From NCBI GenBank assembly GCA_027919835.1, contig JANVFP010000031.1, positions 605,994 through 669,993 on the forward strand: 64,000 nucleotides of DNA, given 5' to 3'. This document shows, in pieces, positions 52,510 through 64,000 of the stretch. The translations under genes and the position numbers were made by a program. This stretch comes from Lentinula raphanica. Its lineage: Eukaryota; Basidiomycota; Agaricomycetes; Agaricales; Omphalotaceae. Position 1 is the stretch's first letter. Each line of letters begins with the position of its first letter. The notes under the pieces were generated by a model, which did not search any database, was not told the origin of the DNA, and saw only the letters and a list, made by a program, of their open reading frames with translations.

Positions 52510-55500
52510 ATGGCTACGAGAACTTTCATCACCGAGGACATCGAGGAGGACATCCGGTACACCCCTTACTCCTTCCATGTCCTTACCCCAAATTCACGTA
52601 ACATCACTCGTGTTACACCAGCACAGTTGCAGGACACTACTGCCAACACTGCTTTACACTTTCCAGAGCGAGGTCGACAACTAGGACGTGCACCTCATAA
52701 TCGTTCATTGTCACCTCTTCCTCATCGTTCAACACAACCTCAACGTTCTGCCCCACCACATCTAGAACGTTCTTTCCAACACCAGTACTATACTCCAGAG
52801 TCTGTTGGGATCCCTATCCGACACAATCCTGGACAGGATAACTTGGCTGTTGAGATGGAGCTTGCTAATACTCCTCCCAGGAGACCAGCATCGACATTGC
52901 CTACCCAAGGTCAGATGTTACTTGCTGAGCTTGCTGCCAATGCTGGACATCATCCTCCTCAACAACAAGATATCCCTACTCGTCAACCTAGTTCAGGGTC
53001 TATGCATGGCCGTGATGTACCATCACAAACAGGTACACCACCTCAACAAACACTGAATAGATCCACTAGTCAACCTTACCAAACCCCACCAACACCAGAG
53101 GAGTTTCATGAACACCTACGAGAGATTGAACAAGAAAACAACAGTAGGTCTAACATCATCCTGGATGATCCTCCTCTTGGTCGTCATCGTCCCTTAGGTC
53201 GTCCTCTTGCAGAGTCAACACCTTTTGTCCATGACAATGCTGCGGAACGTACTACACAATTTCGTTCATACTCTGATGGATATCGGGAGATTATGGGTGA
53301 GTCCCCACTACACTCAAGGAATCTACATGTTCCCGACACACCTGTCAGATGTATGGCTCGTCGTCGTCATTCTGAGGACCATTCCTCACACTCGAGGTCT
53401 TCACTTGCATCCAACCATGCTAGTACTCAACGTCTCCTTCACCACTATGCAAACCTTGCTCGTACCTTGTTGATCAATGTTGGTATTGAGAATCAAGGAA
53501 CATTGACTGCAGTGGGTTGGTTACGGTTGTTCCGACAAATCATGAACACTCCTGAAGAATGTTTGTCGGATAACATCCGTCAGGCTTTACGGATGCCACA
53601 GGTCACCCAACGGACAAATTATTTGTCAACTATCATTGCCCAACCTGATTACATCAGTTATATCAATGATATAGACACCTGGTCATCATATCTAAGGGTG
53701 GATCATCTACCTTTCGAGCGCATGGAGACATTCATACCAGACTATCCAAATCGTATCGAATACCTGGAGAGTAGTCCTCAAGATGAACAAGAGGTCATTG
53801 CACATGAAGTTGGGTTATTGAAAATTGTCAACCCTGCTCGTGAACTGTTGGACTCCTTAGGTTTCCGCGTTGACAACCGCACCTATGCTGGGTTGTTGAG
53901 GCTATTGCGTCGTATTGTTCAGCTCACTGATGATGAAGTGACACCAGACCTAGTACGGTCTCTTCAACAAGGGGATAGTGCTGATAAACTGTTGGATTTG
54001 GAGGAACAGACACATAAACCCGAGTTTGATGCTCTCATCAACAATCCTGATGTCCGTTCAGTATATTCCTCAGCACCTTCATCACGCCAATCCTTGAATG
54101 ATTATGATGAACAACACCGTAATCATAACAGCCAGTATTCTGAGATGCTACCATGGGAAGAGAGCATTGATATTACCCAATCCTGGCAAACCTTACGTGA
54201 TGAACCTCGAAGCCGCATGCGTCAGGATACACCATGGAATCCAAGGATACAAAATTACTCACAACAAGTGCCTAACCAGACAATAACACCACAATCCAGT
54301 AATATCCCTCGTATACAACATTACCATGGAAATTCAAGAAGGACCACTGGTACACTCCCTTCACAGCAGTTCATAGAGCCTCCTCGCTTAACAACAATTG
54401 AGGAAGGACCCACTATTGAGAGTGTCCCTAGTGATCCCCCACAGCAGGAACCCATTGGGCATGATCCATCGGGTGAACCTCTTAGAGATGTTGAAACGAG
54501 TGAAACCCAGAAGGCTACGAACTGTAGACAACAAAGGGTTACTGGGTGGAAAAAGACTAAAGGCAAGGTTCCAGAATACATTGCAGCAGAAAGTTCTGCT
54601 AAGCAAGAAGCATTGGTGGATAACCCTGGAACAACCGATACTCGAAATGATTCTAATATGTTCAACCGAGACACTCCACCCCACATGACAAGGCAGGAGC
54701 CTACTGTTGAATATGTAAGCCCCTTCCAATGTGATAATCGTCCTGGAGTGGGAACATCAAGCTATCCCCATATTCCAAATAAAGGAAAAGAACGGGAAGA
54801 AGGAAATGTCAAAACACCAATAAAAGATTTTCGTCCACGAGTCTTGGAAGAACAAGAGGATCATGATGAAGAAAATATAGAAGTGCAAAAAGCTATCATT
54901 GACAGTTTCATCAATCATGAACGGCAACACCCATCTACTCCAGCACAGTATTATAAAACCCCAAGTCGGCATTCACCTGTAAACTCATCACCAAAAACTA
55001 CCAAATGGTATTCCTTTGAAGAGCATAATACCACAGATCATGTCATACAACCCAACATTCATCCATTGGATTATGCAAACCCCTATCACCCCAGGTCACA
55101 GGGTCAAAGATCCCAGCACTCTGCGGAGGTGGAGAACCACCAAATCCAGGTGGAGATGATGGTTACGATGATGATGATGGAGGTGATGACAAAGATAGAT
55201 CCAATGATAAAATCAAACAGGGTCATCCAGATTGTAACTGCCAAGGACGACATAATGGGCAATGTTGCTGTAGGAGGGGCCGTGATGGACGAGATGAACG
55301 AGATGGCCGTGATGGTCGTGATACTTGTGACTGCCAAGATAGGAGAAGTGACAACAAAGACTCCTATACCAGAGATTTGGAAAAGCAGTTACGGGAATAT
55401 GAACGTGATGAAATGAACCGAGAATCAAAGTTGGATATCAACAAACCAACAATGTTCTCTGGTGAAGATCGGACTGCATGGAGAGAGTTCAAGGAAAATT

Positions 55501-56697
55501 GCGAAAATTTCTTTGCAGCTAAGCCTCGGATTTACTCCAATGATATTTCCAGAATTTCGTTTGCGGCATCATACATGAGTGGACCAGCAAAACGATATTA
55601 TCAAAACTTGATGCGAAGACAAAGAGCGGGATACAAGGTCACTGAACTTGGTAACTGGGACAAGTTTGTGATTTTGTTTGGACAAATGTTTGGTCTCCAT
55701 TATGAAACTATTCAAGCACAGTCCAAGCTGGATGAATGCAATCAAGCGTGGAACGAATCATTTGGAGACTTCTGCATCAGGAAAAATACCTTGGGCCCAG
55801 AGAGCCTAGAGACACCCCCCAAAAGCTTAGGCTTCTCAGGCTTCCCAGAGATTCTCAAAGATTTCCAAAGATTTTCAAAGCAACTCAGGTAAGCCTGAAG
55901 ACATAAGGTTGACTTAAAATCATTTCAAGAACTTGAAACTGCCTGGAATTTTGGGGGTGTCTCCAGGCAACCTGGGCCTAGATAGATTTTTCCTGATGTG
56001 GGTAAGGTTTGAAGATATTGCACTGATGACTGATTATGATGATAGAGCTTTACGATGGAGATTATTGAAGCAAATTCAAAATAATCTGCGCAATCGTCTT
56101 GTGGATCTTGGAGAAATTCCAGAAACTCTTGCAGGTGTGGTAGACAAGTTGTTGGTTCTCGATGGTGCCAAGCAGGCATTCAATCAAATCGGACTGTCAC
56201 CAAAGCCCAACAATAATCGTGGAAATTGGTACAAACCCAATGACAATAACATACCCAAGCAGGAAAACACTGCCTCTAACAATCCACAATCCTCCAACAA
56301 TACTCATCAGAATTCAAAATTCAATGTCCGCACACCTACTGCTCGACAAGCTGCAATGGATGAAGAGCAAGAGCATTTAGAAGCAGTCACTCTAGAAGAT
56401 AATAACAATTCCGAAATCAAAACCCCAGAGAAGGATGGAACATATCCTAGAGTTCCTCAGGCCGAGTGGAATAGGAGAATGAAGGAAGGATTATGTGCAA
56501 TCTGTGCATCCCCTGATCACCGGTACCGTCAGCACTGGAGAAGGAATCCTCCTAATGCAGCTGTACGAGGAACTTTCCTTGAAGAACATGATGCAGAGGA
56601 AGAACTCTACGTGGAAATTGATGGACTTGATCAACCAGTCCATATAGATGATCCCATTCTTACTATGCTCGAGGATGATTTCAACTCGGGAAACTGA
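52510..56697 (+). pseudogene. gag: gypsy gag, frameshifted and split by MITE M5
   Basis: The ORF opens at ATG 52510 and runs long: Pro/Gln/Ser-rich, then a helical segment. Near 55115 the coding frame must shift by one base, because downstream the Gly/Asp-rich stretch (GGGEPPNPGGDDGY) and the capsid-like part (TAWREFKENCENFFAAKPR; AASYMSGPAKRYYQNLMRR) lie in another frame, while the original frame becomes Met/Val-rich nonsense. M5 splits the capsid region after ESFGDF; the sequence resumes as WVRFEDIALMTD. Near the end, GLCAICASPDHRYRQHW resembles a zinc knuckle with the last Cys replaced by Trp. Gag packages element RNA. Confidence 0.82.
55775..55998 (+). mobile_element. CATCAG MITE M5
   Basis: 224 bp, ends CATCAGGAAAAATACC / ATTTTTCCTGATG, TSD TG (55773-55774, 55999-56000), inner blocks GAGACACCCCCCAAAA / TTTTGGGGGTGTCTC. 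Removing it with one TG restores the conserved gag reading GDFWVRFEDIA, which proves the 2-bp TSD. Confidence 0.95.
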
Positions 56698-59600
56698 TCG
56701 AGGGTTCTGAACCAGGGACAGTTCAGGGCCTCCAACCAGATGTCCAATTACAAGCAACTGTAAATGATTCAACACTGGTCTATTCCCGTTCCGAGGAGGC
56801 ATTGATTCTGGAGATTGCTATGGGAGATGAAAAGAGAAAATGTTTGATTGACTCAGGAGCATCAAGAGATTTTGTAGATGAAAAATTAGCAAGGGAATTT
56901 GCAGAAGAACAGGAGGAGCTGACAAAACCTATACCACTACGACTTTTTGATGGTGAATTAACATCTGCTGGCAGCATCACCAAGAAGTTGAAGAAGAATA
57001 TTGTGTTCGATGATGGAACAACACATCTGGTAGAATTTCTGATAACCAAATTACATCCATCAGCACCAATTGTGCTTGGTATGCCTTGGTTACGAAAGTT
57101 CAACCCAAACATAAATTGGAACGAACTCAAAGTATCCTTCCAAACAGGAGTACAATTGTCAGCAATCACAGTTGGTGATACCAAAACCAATCTACATTAT
57201 AGTGGTAAGTCCCACAGTTCAGCACATATGGAGATTGAAGAAGTGGAAGAAGAAATATCATACAAACCTGTCCTTGGTCCTGATGATCCCCTGCTACTTC
57301 ATGAAAGTGAATGGTCAACTTATTTCGCAGAAAAATGCAAATCAAAAGAGTTTTCAAATGGAATGGAAACTTCTTCATCAGAATTCACTCAAAATATACC
57401 TTCATCAGAGTCCACTCAAAATGTATCTCCTCCTATGCCATCGGAGCTACCCAGTTCAGAACATGTCAGTCACAAGAAGGAACCTCGAAAAACACGCTGG
57501 GCTGATACTACAGGGGGAGCAAAGATTGGAATGGTTAATGCTGTTGCATTCAACAAGTTGGTACAAGATGGATGTGAAACATTTGTGTTGCATTATAAAC
57601 CAAATGGTGACATACATGAATGGGAAGAAAAGAAGAGATTTGAAAAGGAGGCAAGACAGGCCTTTGAAGATGCAAAACCAAAATCCCCAGAAGAAGAACG
57701 TCGTTATATTTTGTGGTCAGAACGAGCATCACTGGCATCAGATGAAGAATCCCTCAAGAAATTTGTGCCAGAACAGTATCACTCATTCGCAAAGACATTT
57801 GCTGCTGGAGAAGCCAAAACGCTCCTACAACATCGGTCATACGACATTGAGGTTAATACAGTGGATGACAAACTTCCACCACTGGGAAAACTGTATAACA
57901 TGTCAGAGCCGGAGTTGAAATCATTGAAGGAATATATTGATGAGATGCTCGATAAAGGATTTATCCGTGCATCATCATCCCCAATTGGAGCACCTGTCTT
58001 GTTTGCCAAGAAAAAAGATGGTAGTCTGCGATTATGTGTGGATTACAGAGCACTCAACAAATTGACCAAGAAAAATCGCTATCCATTGCCACTAATTGGG
58101 AACCTCATTGATCAGTTGGGAAAGGCAAAAATTTTTTCCAAATTAGATCTTCGAGCAGGATATCACAACATACGAGTTGCAGAAGGACACGAATGGAAGA
58201 CAGCATTCCGAACACGATATGGATCATATGAATATCTTGTCATGCCATTCGGTCTCACCAATGCACCCTCGTATTTCCAATATTTCATGAATGATATTTT
58301 TCATGATTTAATGGACAATTATGTGGTTGTCTATTTGGATGATATTCTCATTTATTCTCAAAATGAGGAAGAGCATGAAGAACATGTCAAGGAGGTGCTT
58401 CGCCAACTTGAAAAACATGATCTTCATATCAAACCCGAGAAATGCGAGTTTCACACTAAGGAAGTGGAGTATCTGATTGTCATTGTATCACCTAGTGTCA
58501 TCAAGATGGATCCAAGGAAGGTTGAATCAATAAAGAACTGGCCACCTCCACAAAATCTGAAAGAACTCCAATCATTTCTTGGATTTGCCAATTTTTACAG
58601 AAGATTCATTGATAACTTCTCTGGAATTGTCAAACCCCTCACTCGATTACTTGGAAAAAATGTACAATGGGAATGGTCAACAGATTGCCAGTCAGTATTT
58701 GAATTACTGAAGACAGCATTCACAGAAGCACCCATTCTGAAACATTTTCGACCTGAATTACCTATCATTGTGGAATCGGATGCATCAGACTATGCTATTG
58801 CATCAATTATATCACAGTATGATCCAGAAACAGGTTCTTTCCATCCTATTGCATTTTTTGCCAGAGGCCTATCAGGTGCAGAACTCAATTATGACATCTA
58901 TGACAAAGAGATGTTGGCAATTGTTGAATCTTTTAAACAATGGCGAGCCTATCTGGAAGGAGCACAGTATAAGATAGAAGTGTTCACTGATCACAATAAC
59001 CTTCAGTGGTTCACAACTACCAAGAACCTTACCAGAAGACAGGCACGTTGGTCAGAATTCCTTTCTGGATTCAACTTCCACATAAACTACCGCCCGGGCC
59101 GACTCGGAATGAAACCCGATGCACTCACACGACGTCCGGATGTGTACCCAAAGAAGGGGGGAATAAATGAAGCAAACAATATCAATCAGAAAGTATTCCT
59201 TCAACCCGAGCAACTGCTGGCATCACTTATCCTAAATGATGAAGCAGATATCGGAAAAATACGACAAATGAAGAAGGATTCATATTGGACCAAAATGGTG
59301 GAAGTTGCACAGTCAGATAACCCAGGACCATTCAAATTCGAAGATGGATTACTCCTACGGGATGGCAGAATATATGTACCTGACCCGGATGATATCAGAT
59401 TGCGAATCCTACAGACACACCATGATCACAAACTACGAGGGCACCCAGGTATCCGAAAAACTCAGAAGTTGATTCTCCAAACTTATTACTGGAATGGTAT
59501 ACACAAAGATGTGAAACGATACGTGTGATCTTGCCATCAATGCCAAAGAGCAAAGTCATTACGGCAAAAAAAGTTAGGATTGCTCAAACCCTTACCAATT

Positions 59601-60709
59601 GGAGATCGACCCTGGAGCTCAATTTCTGTTGATCACATCACAGAATTACCATTGTCGGATGGTTTCGATGCTATCATGGTGGTAGTTGATCGATTGACAA
59701 AGCAATCTATCTTTGTTCCTTGTCATACTACAGACAAGGCTACAGACCTTGCAAGATTATTCATCCAAGAAGTATTCTCAAAACATGGATTACCGGCAGA
59801 TATTGTATCCGATCGAGGAACACTCTTCATCTCTGAGTTCTGGCGATCATTATGCAAACTCTTGGATATTCGACAGAATTTGTCTACAGCATATCACCCA
59901 CAAACTGATGGACAGACTGAACGCACAAATCAAACTCTTGAACAGTACCTCCGAATCTTTGTTAACTACGACCAAGATGATTGGAACGAGTGGTTACCCC
60001 TTGCAGAATTTGTTTATAACAATACACCACATGATGCAACAGGTGTTACACCATTCTTTGCAAACAAGGGATACAACCCTCGGTTGACACTGAACTTGAG
60101 AGAAGTGCCTAGCCACTCTGCTCATTTGAAGATTCAGGATATGAAGGAGATCAGTGAATATCTAAAGAAAGAAATCACAAGGGCAAATGAAGCATCCGCA
60201 GCACAAATCAACAAACATCGAAGACCCGAGGGAAATGGTTGGACTAAAGGAACAAAAGTGTGGCTGAATACGAAGAACATCCAAACAAAACGTCCATCAA
60301 AGAAATTGGATTATCGGAAATTTGGACCCTTCAAATCAAAGAACAAATATCCACCCATGCTTACCGTCTCGAGTTACCCGGCATCCTTGGAAAAATACAT
60401 GATGTGTTTCATGTTGATCTGTTGAGCAAACACCCTCCAGAATATTTTCCCAAACGGAAAATGCCACGCCAACCTCCAGTTGAAATTGAAGGTGAACCTG
60501 AATATGAAGTGGATGAAATCCTTGATTGCAAAAGGGTTAGAGGGAAAATGATGTACCGTGTCCGATGGAAAGGATATGGACCAGAGGATGATACATGGGA
60601 ACCCTTGGCACATTTACCAAGAGCGAAAGAAGCAGTTAACGAGTTTCATCTCAGACACCAACAAAAACCTCATCTTAGGACAGGTGAATGGTTTCGAGAG
60701 ACTCAGTGA
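56698..60709 (+). pseudogene. pol: gypsy pol with C-terminal chromodomain
   Basis: Protease motif LIDSGASRDF (about 56845). RT with LRLCVDYRALN, KLDLRAGYHNIRV and VVYLDDILIYS (about 58330). RNase H starts VESDASDYAI. Integrase zinc region HHDHKLRGHPG..SCHQCQ, where a TGA (59526-59528) replaces the residue before the CxxC, probably CGA to TGA. Integrase core D in SVDHITELP, D in VSDRGTLFISEFW, E in HPQTDGQTERTNQ. One base is lost in the A-run near 60328. The chromodomain YEVDEILDCKRVRGKM, then RVRWKGYGPEDDTWEP, reads in the shifted frame to 60709. Chromodomains of this class steer integration to heterochromatin. Confidence 0.95.
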
Positions 60710-60864
60710 ACAAAAACATGCAAAGTCATGAAATTCCATTAATACTGGTACAAAGTCAATATTCCTATCCAATATCAACCTATGTTCTGGAGAAACAACT
60801 CCAGAAACTCTATATCAAAACATCAAAACGGAAAATCATCACCAAAGAGTATACATCCTACAAC
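60710..60864. other. spacer
   Basis: AT-rich, no gene. A polypurine tract or 3' LTR start was expected here and is not recognisable. Confidence 0.4.
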
Positions 60865-62801
60865 CTAGTTAGGATATACAAGGTCATCATTATCATAAAG
60901 GTCTTCACCATCATCAGCAGGGTAGATGACAGGGGAATAAGGGACATAATCAGGAGAAAGAACATGAAAGGTACCCAAAGAAGAGGGATCCAAGGTAGTA
61001 TCAGAACTCTGTCCGACCATAGTAGAGGAAGGACCAGCAACAACAGGGTTTTGCTGAAGGTAGAGAGGCAAATCGGGTGACAAACGGGGTAAACTCACAC
61101 CACGTGCCATGTCCCAAGCAGAGGGACCCATGGAACCAACAAAGTTTTGCGCAAAATCCACCGAGGACTGCAACCTGAAGTGAGGTGTAGGGGTATGGGA
61201 TAGAGCTTGGTTGTGGAAGTGAATGGCATCACTAGCGATCATGTCCAGAGTACCAAGAGAGTCCTGAAAATAGTCACGCATGTCGGAGACATGGGACCAA
61301 TCCCCTTCAAAGGTGTGACGATAGAGGATTGACAAGTCCTCCTGAATGACATGGAGGAAACGGAGAGAGTCACTATTCTGATAGACCAGTAGTGCTGCAG
61401 CAAGGTCATAGGAGCAACGGAAGGAAAGGTCGAAGAAGAACAGCAGGGAATTGTAGCGGGAAGTGAGAACATTGAAACGTTCAAGGTTTACCTCATTGGT
61501 AGAGGAAACGGTGGCAAGACGGGCCTCCAGAGTCTCAATGGTAGAACGAAGAATGGAGTTCTCCTCCTCCTGCTGAGCAATGGTTACCTCCTGGAACTCC
61601 GTAGTCATACGAAGGTCATGGACAGAGGTTCGGGACAGATCTAGATCAGAACGGATCTTGTCCAGTTCACTCCAAAGAGCAAGCTGCTGACGCTCGAATA
61701 ACTCTATCACCTCCAAAGAGGGACCACAGGGACGGGAATGAGCAGCCTCAAGCTGGAGTTGACTAATGAAATCAAAAGTTAGTGATAATGAACCCACAGT
61801 GTCTAAAGACATACCTCTGCAGATTCTGGTTGCTAGCCCGTACCAAGTCCTTCAGCTCGACAAGGCGAACATTGTCTGTCTGGAGCCGAATAACCTGGTG
61901 CTCAAGATCACGGCATGTATCCTCTAGTCGATCCACCTCTTGCTGAGCAGCAGCGCGATCCTGCTGGATACGGTCATGCTTCTTACCAAAGCATCATGCT
62001 CATCACGTAAATCCACCAACTCCATCTCAGTGACATCGAAATCGTCTTCCAGACGATCAATGTACTGACGGTTGTCCTCCACTTCCCTACAGTAGATCAT
62101 GATCAGCGTATATTCTTAACAAAGATACTGACAACCTCACTCATGCAAGTGCTCATAAGCCAAGCGGGATGCCACCAGGGCGCGACGAATCTCACCAAGT
62201 TCAGTGCGGAGACGGTCTTGCTCTTGACGGTGCAACCTGACGAAATTTATTATCAATATGAGTTAACTTTCAGAATATCAATGAACGTACCGCTCTACAC
62301 GCTCCAACTCGGCATTAAAAGCCAACACATTCGAGAGAATACCATTGAGGACAGTTGCGGGTAGACGTGAGGGATCAAACTCAGAACCCATCAAACGAGG
62401 GTCCCGAACGATACATCAGCAAAACTGACCTGGTGCCTAGGCTGCCTAGAGATACCCCCCTAAAACCTCAGCAATTTAAAAACTTTGAATTTGCCTGAAA
62501 AAGCCTGAGCAAGCCTGAGTTTGCCTGGAAAAGCCTGGGCAAGCCTGAGTTTGCCGCAGATTTCTTTGGGTGCTTTGGGAGAGCCTAGGTTTTGGGGGGT
62601 ATCTCTGGTTACCTAGGCCAAGGGTACTTTTCCTGATGTACCCAATACAGCACTACGTACCGCGGAACGTAAATCGAGAGCGTTGCCGGAATCGTCCACA
62701 ACCTGTGCGGAACGATCCTCATCAGCGGGATAAGGAGGCGGTGAACCTAAAGGTGTGTTTGTAGGGGCTGGGGGCATAGTGGAATCAACAGGGGAGGACA
62801 T
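60865..62801 (-). pseudogene. gene 3, coiled-coil protein interrupted by MITE M6
   Basis: Minus-strand gene with start MSSPVDSTMPPAP at 62801 (an upstream in-frame Met at 63011 is possible). The first exon is split by M6; removing it with one TA gives continuous reading SAVLGIVRDP. Later exons carry heptad-rich helices (HRQEQDRLRTELGEIRRALV; EVDRLEDTCRDLEHQVIRLQ; QQEEENSILRSTIETLEARL), joined by GT..AG introns at about 62235-62287 and 61812-61763. The last exon (to 60865) ends with an acidic tail. A long coiled coil suggests self-assembly, as in gag-like proteins, but the family is not recognised. Confidence 0.65.
62414..62638 (-). mobile_element. CATCAG MITE M6
   Basis: 225 bp, inverted relative to M1/M4; ends CATCAGCAAAACTGACC / GGTACTTTTCCTGATG, TSD TA (62412-62413, 62639-62640). 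Inserted in gene 3 exon 1. Confidence 0.92.
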
Positions 62802-63202
62802 GGTGGTTGCAAAGAGAGAACAACACGCGGAATCACTAGAAACGCGGAAGTCAGAATCACAAATGGCTAGAGAAATAACGACGACGTACCTATCTTCTGA
62901 CCATTGCCCTCGTGCACAAACACGCGTCTCGCTTAAAGCTCGACTCAAAGTGATCTTGCTATCAGAATCAATGAAGACAGCAAACAAGGGTAATGGACAC
63001 TGTGAAGACATGAGGTGAATTTAGATTGAGACGAGGGATTGCAGGATATTCAGTAATTCAACAAGAATTCAATTATGGGGACAAATGGTACAAGCATAAT
63101 GGGAAAACTACTGGAGAGATGTAAATCACTGCTGGTAAGATGAAGGTTTCCAAACACCTACCTGAGGTGTCCTATGTCCATAACCATACTTCCATCCTCC
63201 AA
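62802..63202. promoter_or_regulatory. upstream region of gene 3
   Basis: Probable promoter and leader of gene 3 on the minus strand. No TATA box or palindrome of the gene 1/2 type is clear. Confidence 0.3.
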
Positions 63203-63586
63203 CAGCTGATTCTGCCAGGCTTTTGCAAAAGATTCCGATAACTATCCAAACATGTTTTGCAAAAAATCTGGATAACTCATCGGCCCTACTAGAAAACTAA
63301 TATTTAAATGATTTAAAAAAGAATTAAAATATTATTTTTAATATGAATTGCTTATATCTCTTGAACCAGCCATTTTTAGAGAAAACTGAGACCCCCCTTA
63401 TGTAATATAGGTCCAGGGCTACCTCCCAACCCCCAACCCCAACCCCTAACCCTAACCCTAACCCATGAAAATATCCTCAACCCCTAACCCCTAACTTTGT
63501 GGCAGTGCTGATAACTATCCAGATATTTTGCAAACATGTTTGGATAGTTATCGGAATCTTTTGCAAAAGTCTGGCTGAATATGGTG
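63203..63586 (+). mobile_element. short foldback-family MITE FB-5
   Basis: 384 bp with perfect TSD CCTCCAA (63196-63202, 63587-63593). Left end CAGCTGATTCTG..GGCTTTTGCAAAAG; right end CTTTTGCAAAAGTCTGG..GAATATGGTG. The ends align with FB-2 (CAGCTGATACTG..AGCTTTTGTAAAA), including the CCGAT.A.TTATC-type motif. Terminal inverted repeats are about 60-70 bp. The interior carries telomere-like repeats. Confidence 0.88.
63425..63495. repeat. interstitial telomere-like repeats
   Basis: CCCAACCCC..CCCTAACCCTAACCC and, after a short gap, CCCCTAACCCCTAAC, which are degenerate copies of the common fungal telomere unit CCCTAA/TTAGGG, located inside FB-5. Confidence 0.8.
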
Positions 63587-63593
63587 CCTCCAA

Positions 63594-64000
63594 AACTCAA
63601 TATCGTCGTATCCTCAAACCGATCCGCTTGAATGGACAAACGAGGGGCCCAGACAAAACAAATATTGACATCAAAGAGTGGAAACGCCGACAAATATCCA
63701 TTGAAAAAAAAAAAAAGCGTCGGGTACACAAATATACAAGGCGATGAATTTTTCCGTTGAGGCGACCAAACGACGAAGCGATTTCACGATTGACAGTGCG
63801 AAATCCGAATCGTCGGAAGACGTATGAAACCTGTGGTGGAATTCTCTGCTAACGCGACGAATGAAGTGTCGAAGTGAGGCTCTGGAAACCAAACGCGAGA
63901 AGAAGATGACAATCGAAGGGCGCCGACAATGGGGGAATCGCGGAGAAGGAATAACGGCGGGAATCTGGAAAAAATGGATAATGTCAGTAGTCTGTGGGTA
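63594..64000. other. end of window, no supported gene
   Basis: A minus-strand 73-codon and a plus-strand 82-codon frame overlap. Nothing is recognised. An A12 run occurs near 63705. Confidence 0.3.

Larger units (their letters stand above)
51617..60709 (+). mobile_element. Ty3/gypsy chromodomain retrotransposon, 3' LTR not seen
   Basis: A 5' LTR (51617-52480), PBS, gag and pol in the order protease, RT, RNase H, integrase, chromodomain. No second copy of the LTR is recognisable downstream to 64000, so the 3' end is truncated or replaced. Damage: a gag frameshift near 55115, MITE M5 in gag, a nonsense codon in integrase (59526-59528) and a one-base loss near 60328. The RT and integrase catalytic motifs persist. 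It is a fungal genomic retroelement and appears inactive. Confidence 0.9.

Noticed and set aside
60710..64000. A 3' LTR for the gypsy element
   Set aside because: I looked for the 5' LTR start (TGTTAGGAAGTGCACCC) and internal repeats after pol and found none in the window.

Overview
The window is gene-poor, intron-rich fungal DNA, most likely from an agaricomycete (mushroom-type basidiomycete). The evidence is the many 45-65 nt GT..AG introns, housekeeping genes of basidiomycete type (NOT1, PRP8, ACC1), a KDZ-like transposase tail, a chromodomain Ty3/gypsy element and two LTR families with Tf1-type self-priming signals. I see no bacterial operons, rRNA, tRNA or CRISPR. Nearly everything is mobile DNA or genes broken by it, and insertions can be ordered because target-site duplications (TSDs) are exact.

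Layout. 1-328: tail of a KDZ-like transposase. 1576-4923: non-autonomous LTR element on the minus strand. 5807-6592 and 40906-42805: one host or retroelement-type gene (gene 1, about 854 codons) now split across 34 kb. Its third intron received a 2.7 kb foldback element (FB-1, 6622-7494 plus 39057-40863, TSD ACTATTT). FB-1 then received a 31.56 kb composite transposon (7495-39052, TSD TTAT, imperfect terminal inverted repeats).

The composite consists of two tandem related units. Unit 1 (7495-19912) carries intron-containing, decayed fragments of NOT1 and PRP8 and a decayed Spt5-like gene. Unit 2 (19913-39052) carries an intact 11-exon HECT-like gene, an Spt5-like (NGN/KOW) gene interrupted by foldback FB-2, a DDE integrase-core gene that is the best transposase candidate, an ACC1 fragment and a GIY-YIG gene.

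From 43589 to 51623 lies gene 2, broken by a small MITE (M4) and foldbacks FB-3 and FB-4. A self-priming gypsy chromoelement (51617-60709) follows; its gag is broken by MITE M5, and no 3' LTR is visible. A coiled-coil gene on the minus strand (60865-62801) contains MITE M6. Near the end is a 384 bp short member of the foldback family (63203-63586, TSD CCTCCAA) with telomere-like repeats inside.

Two non-coding families organise much of the window. Foldbacks have ends CAGCTGAT.. / ..GTG and 7-bp TSDs. The CATCAG MITEs (six copies) have 2-bp TSDs. The strongest candidate for an undescribed system is the 31.56 kb composite: a DDE-integrase-bearing element with HECT-like, Spt5-like and GIY-YIG cargo that also holds unspliced pieces of essential host genes.
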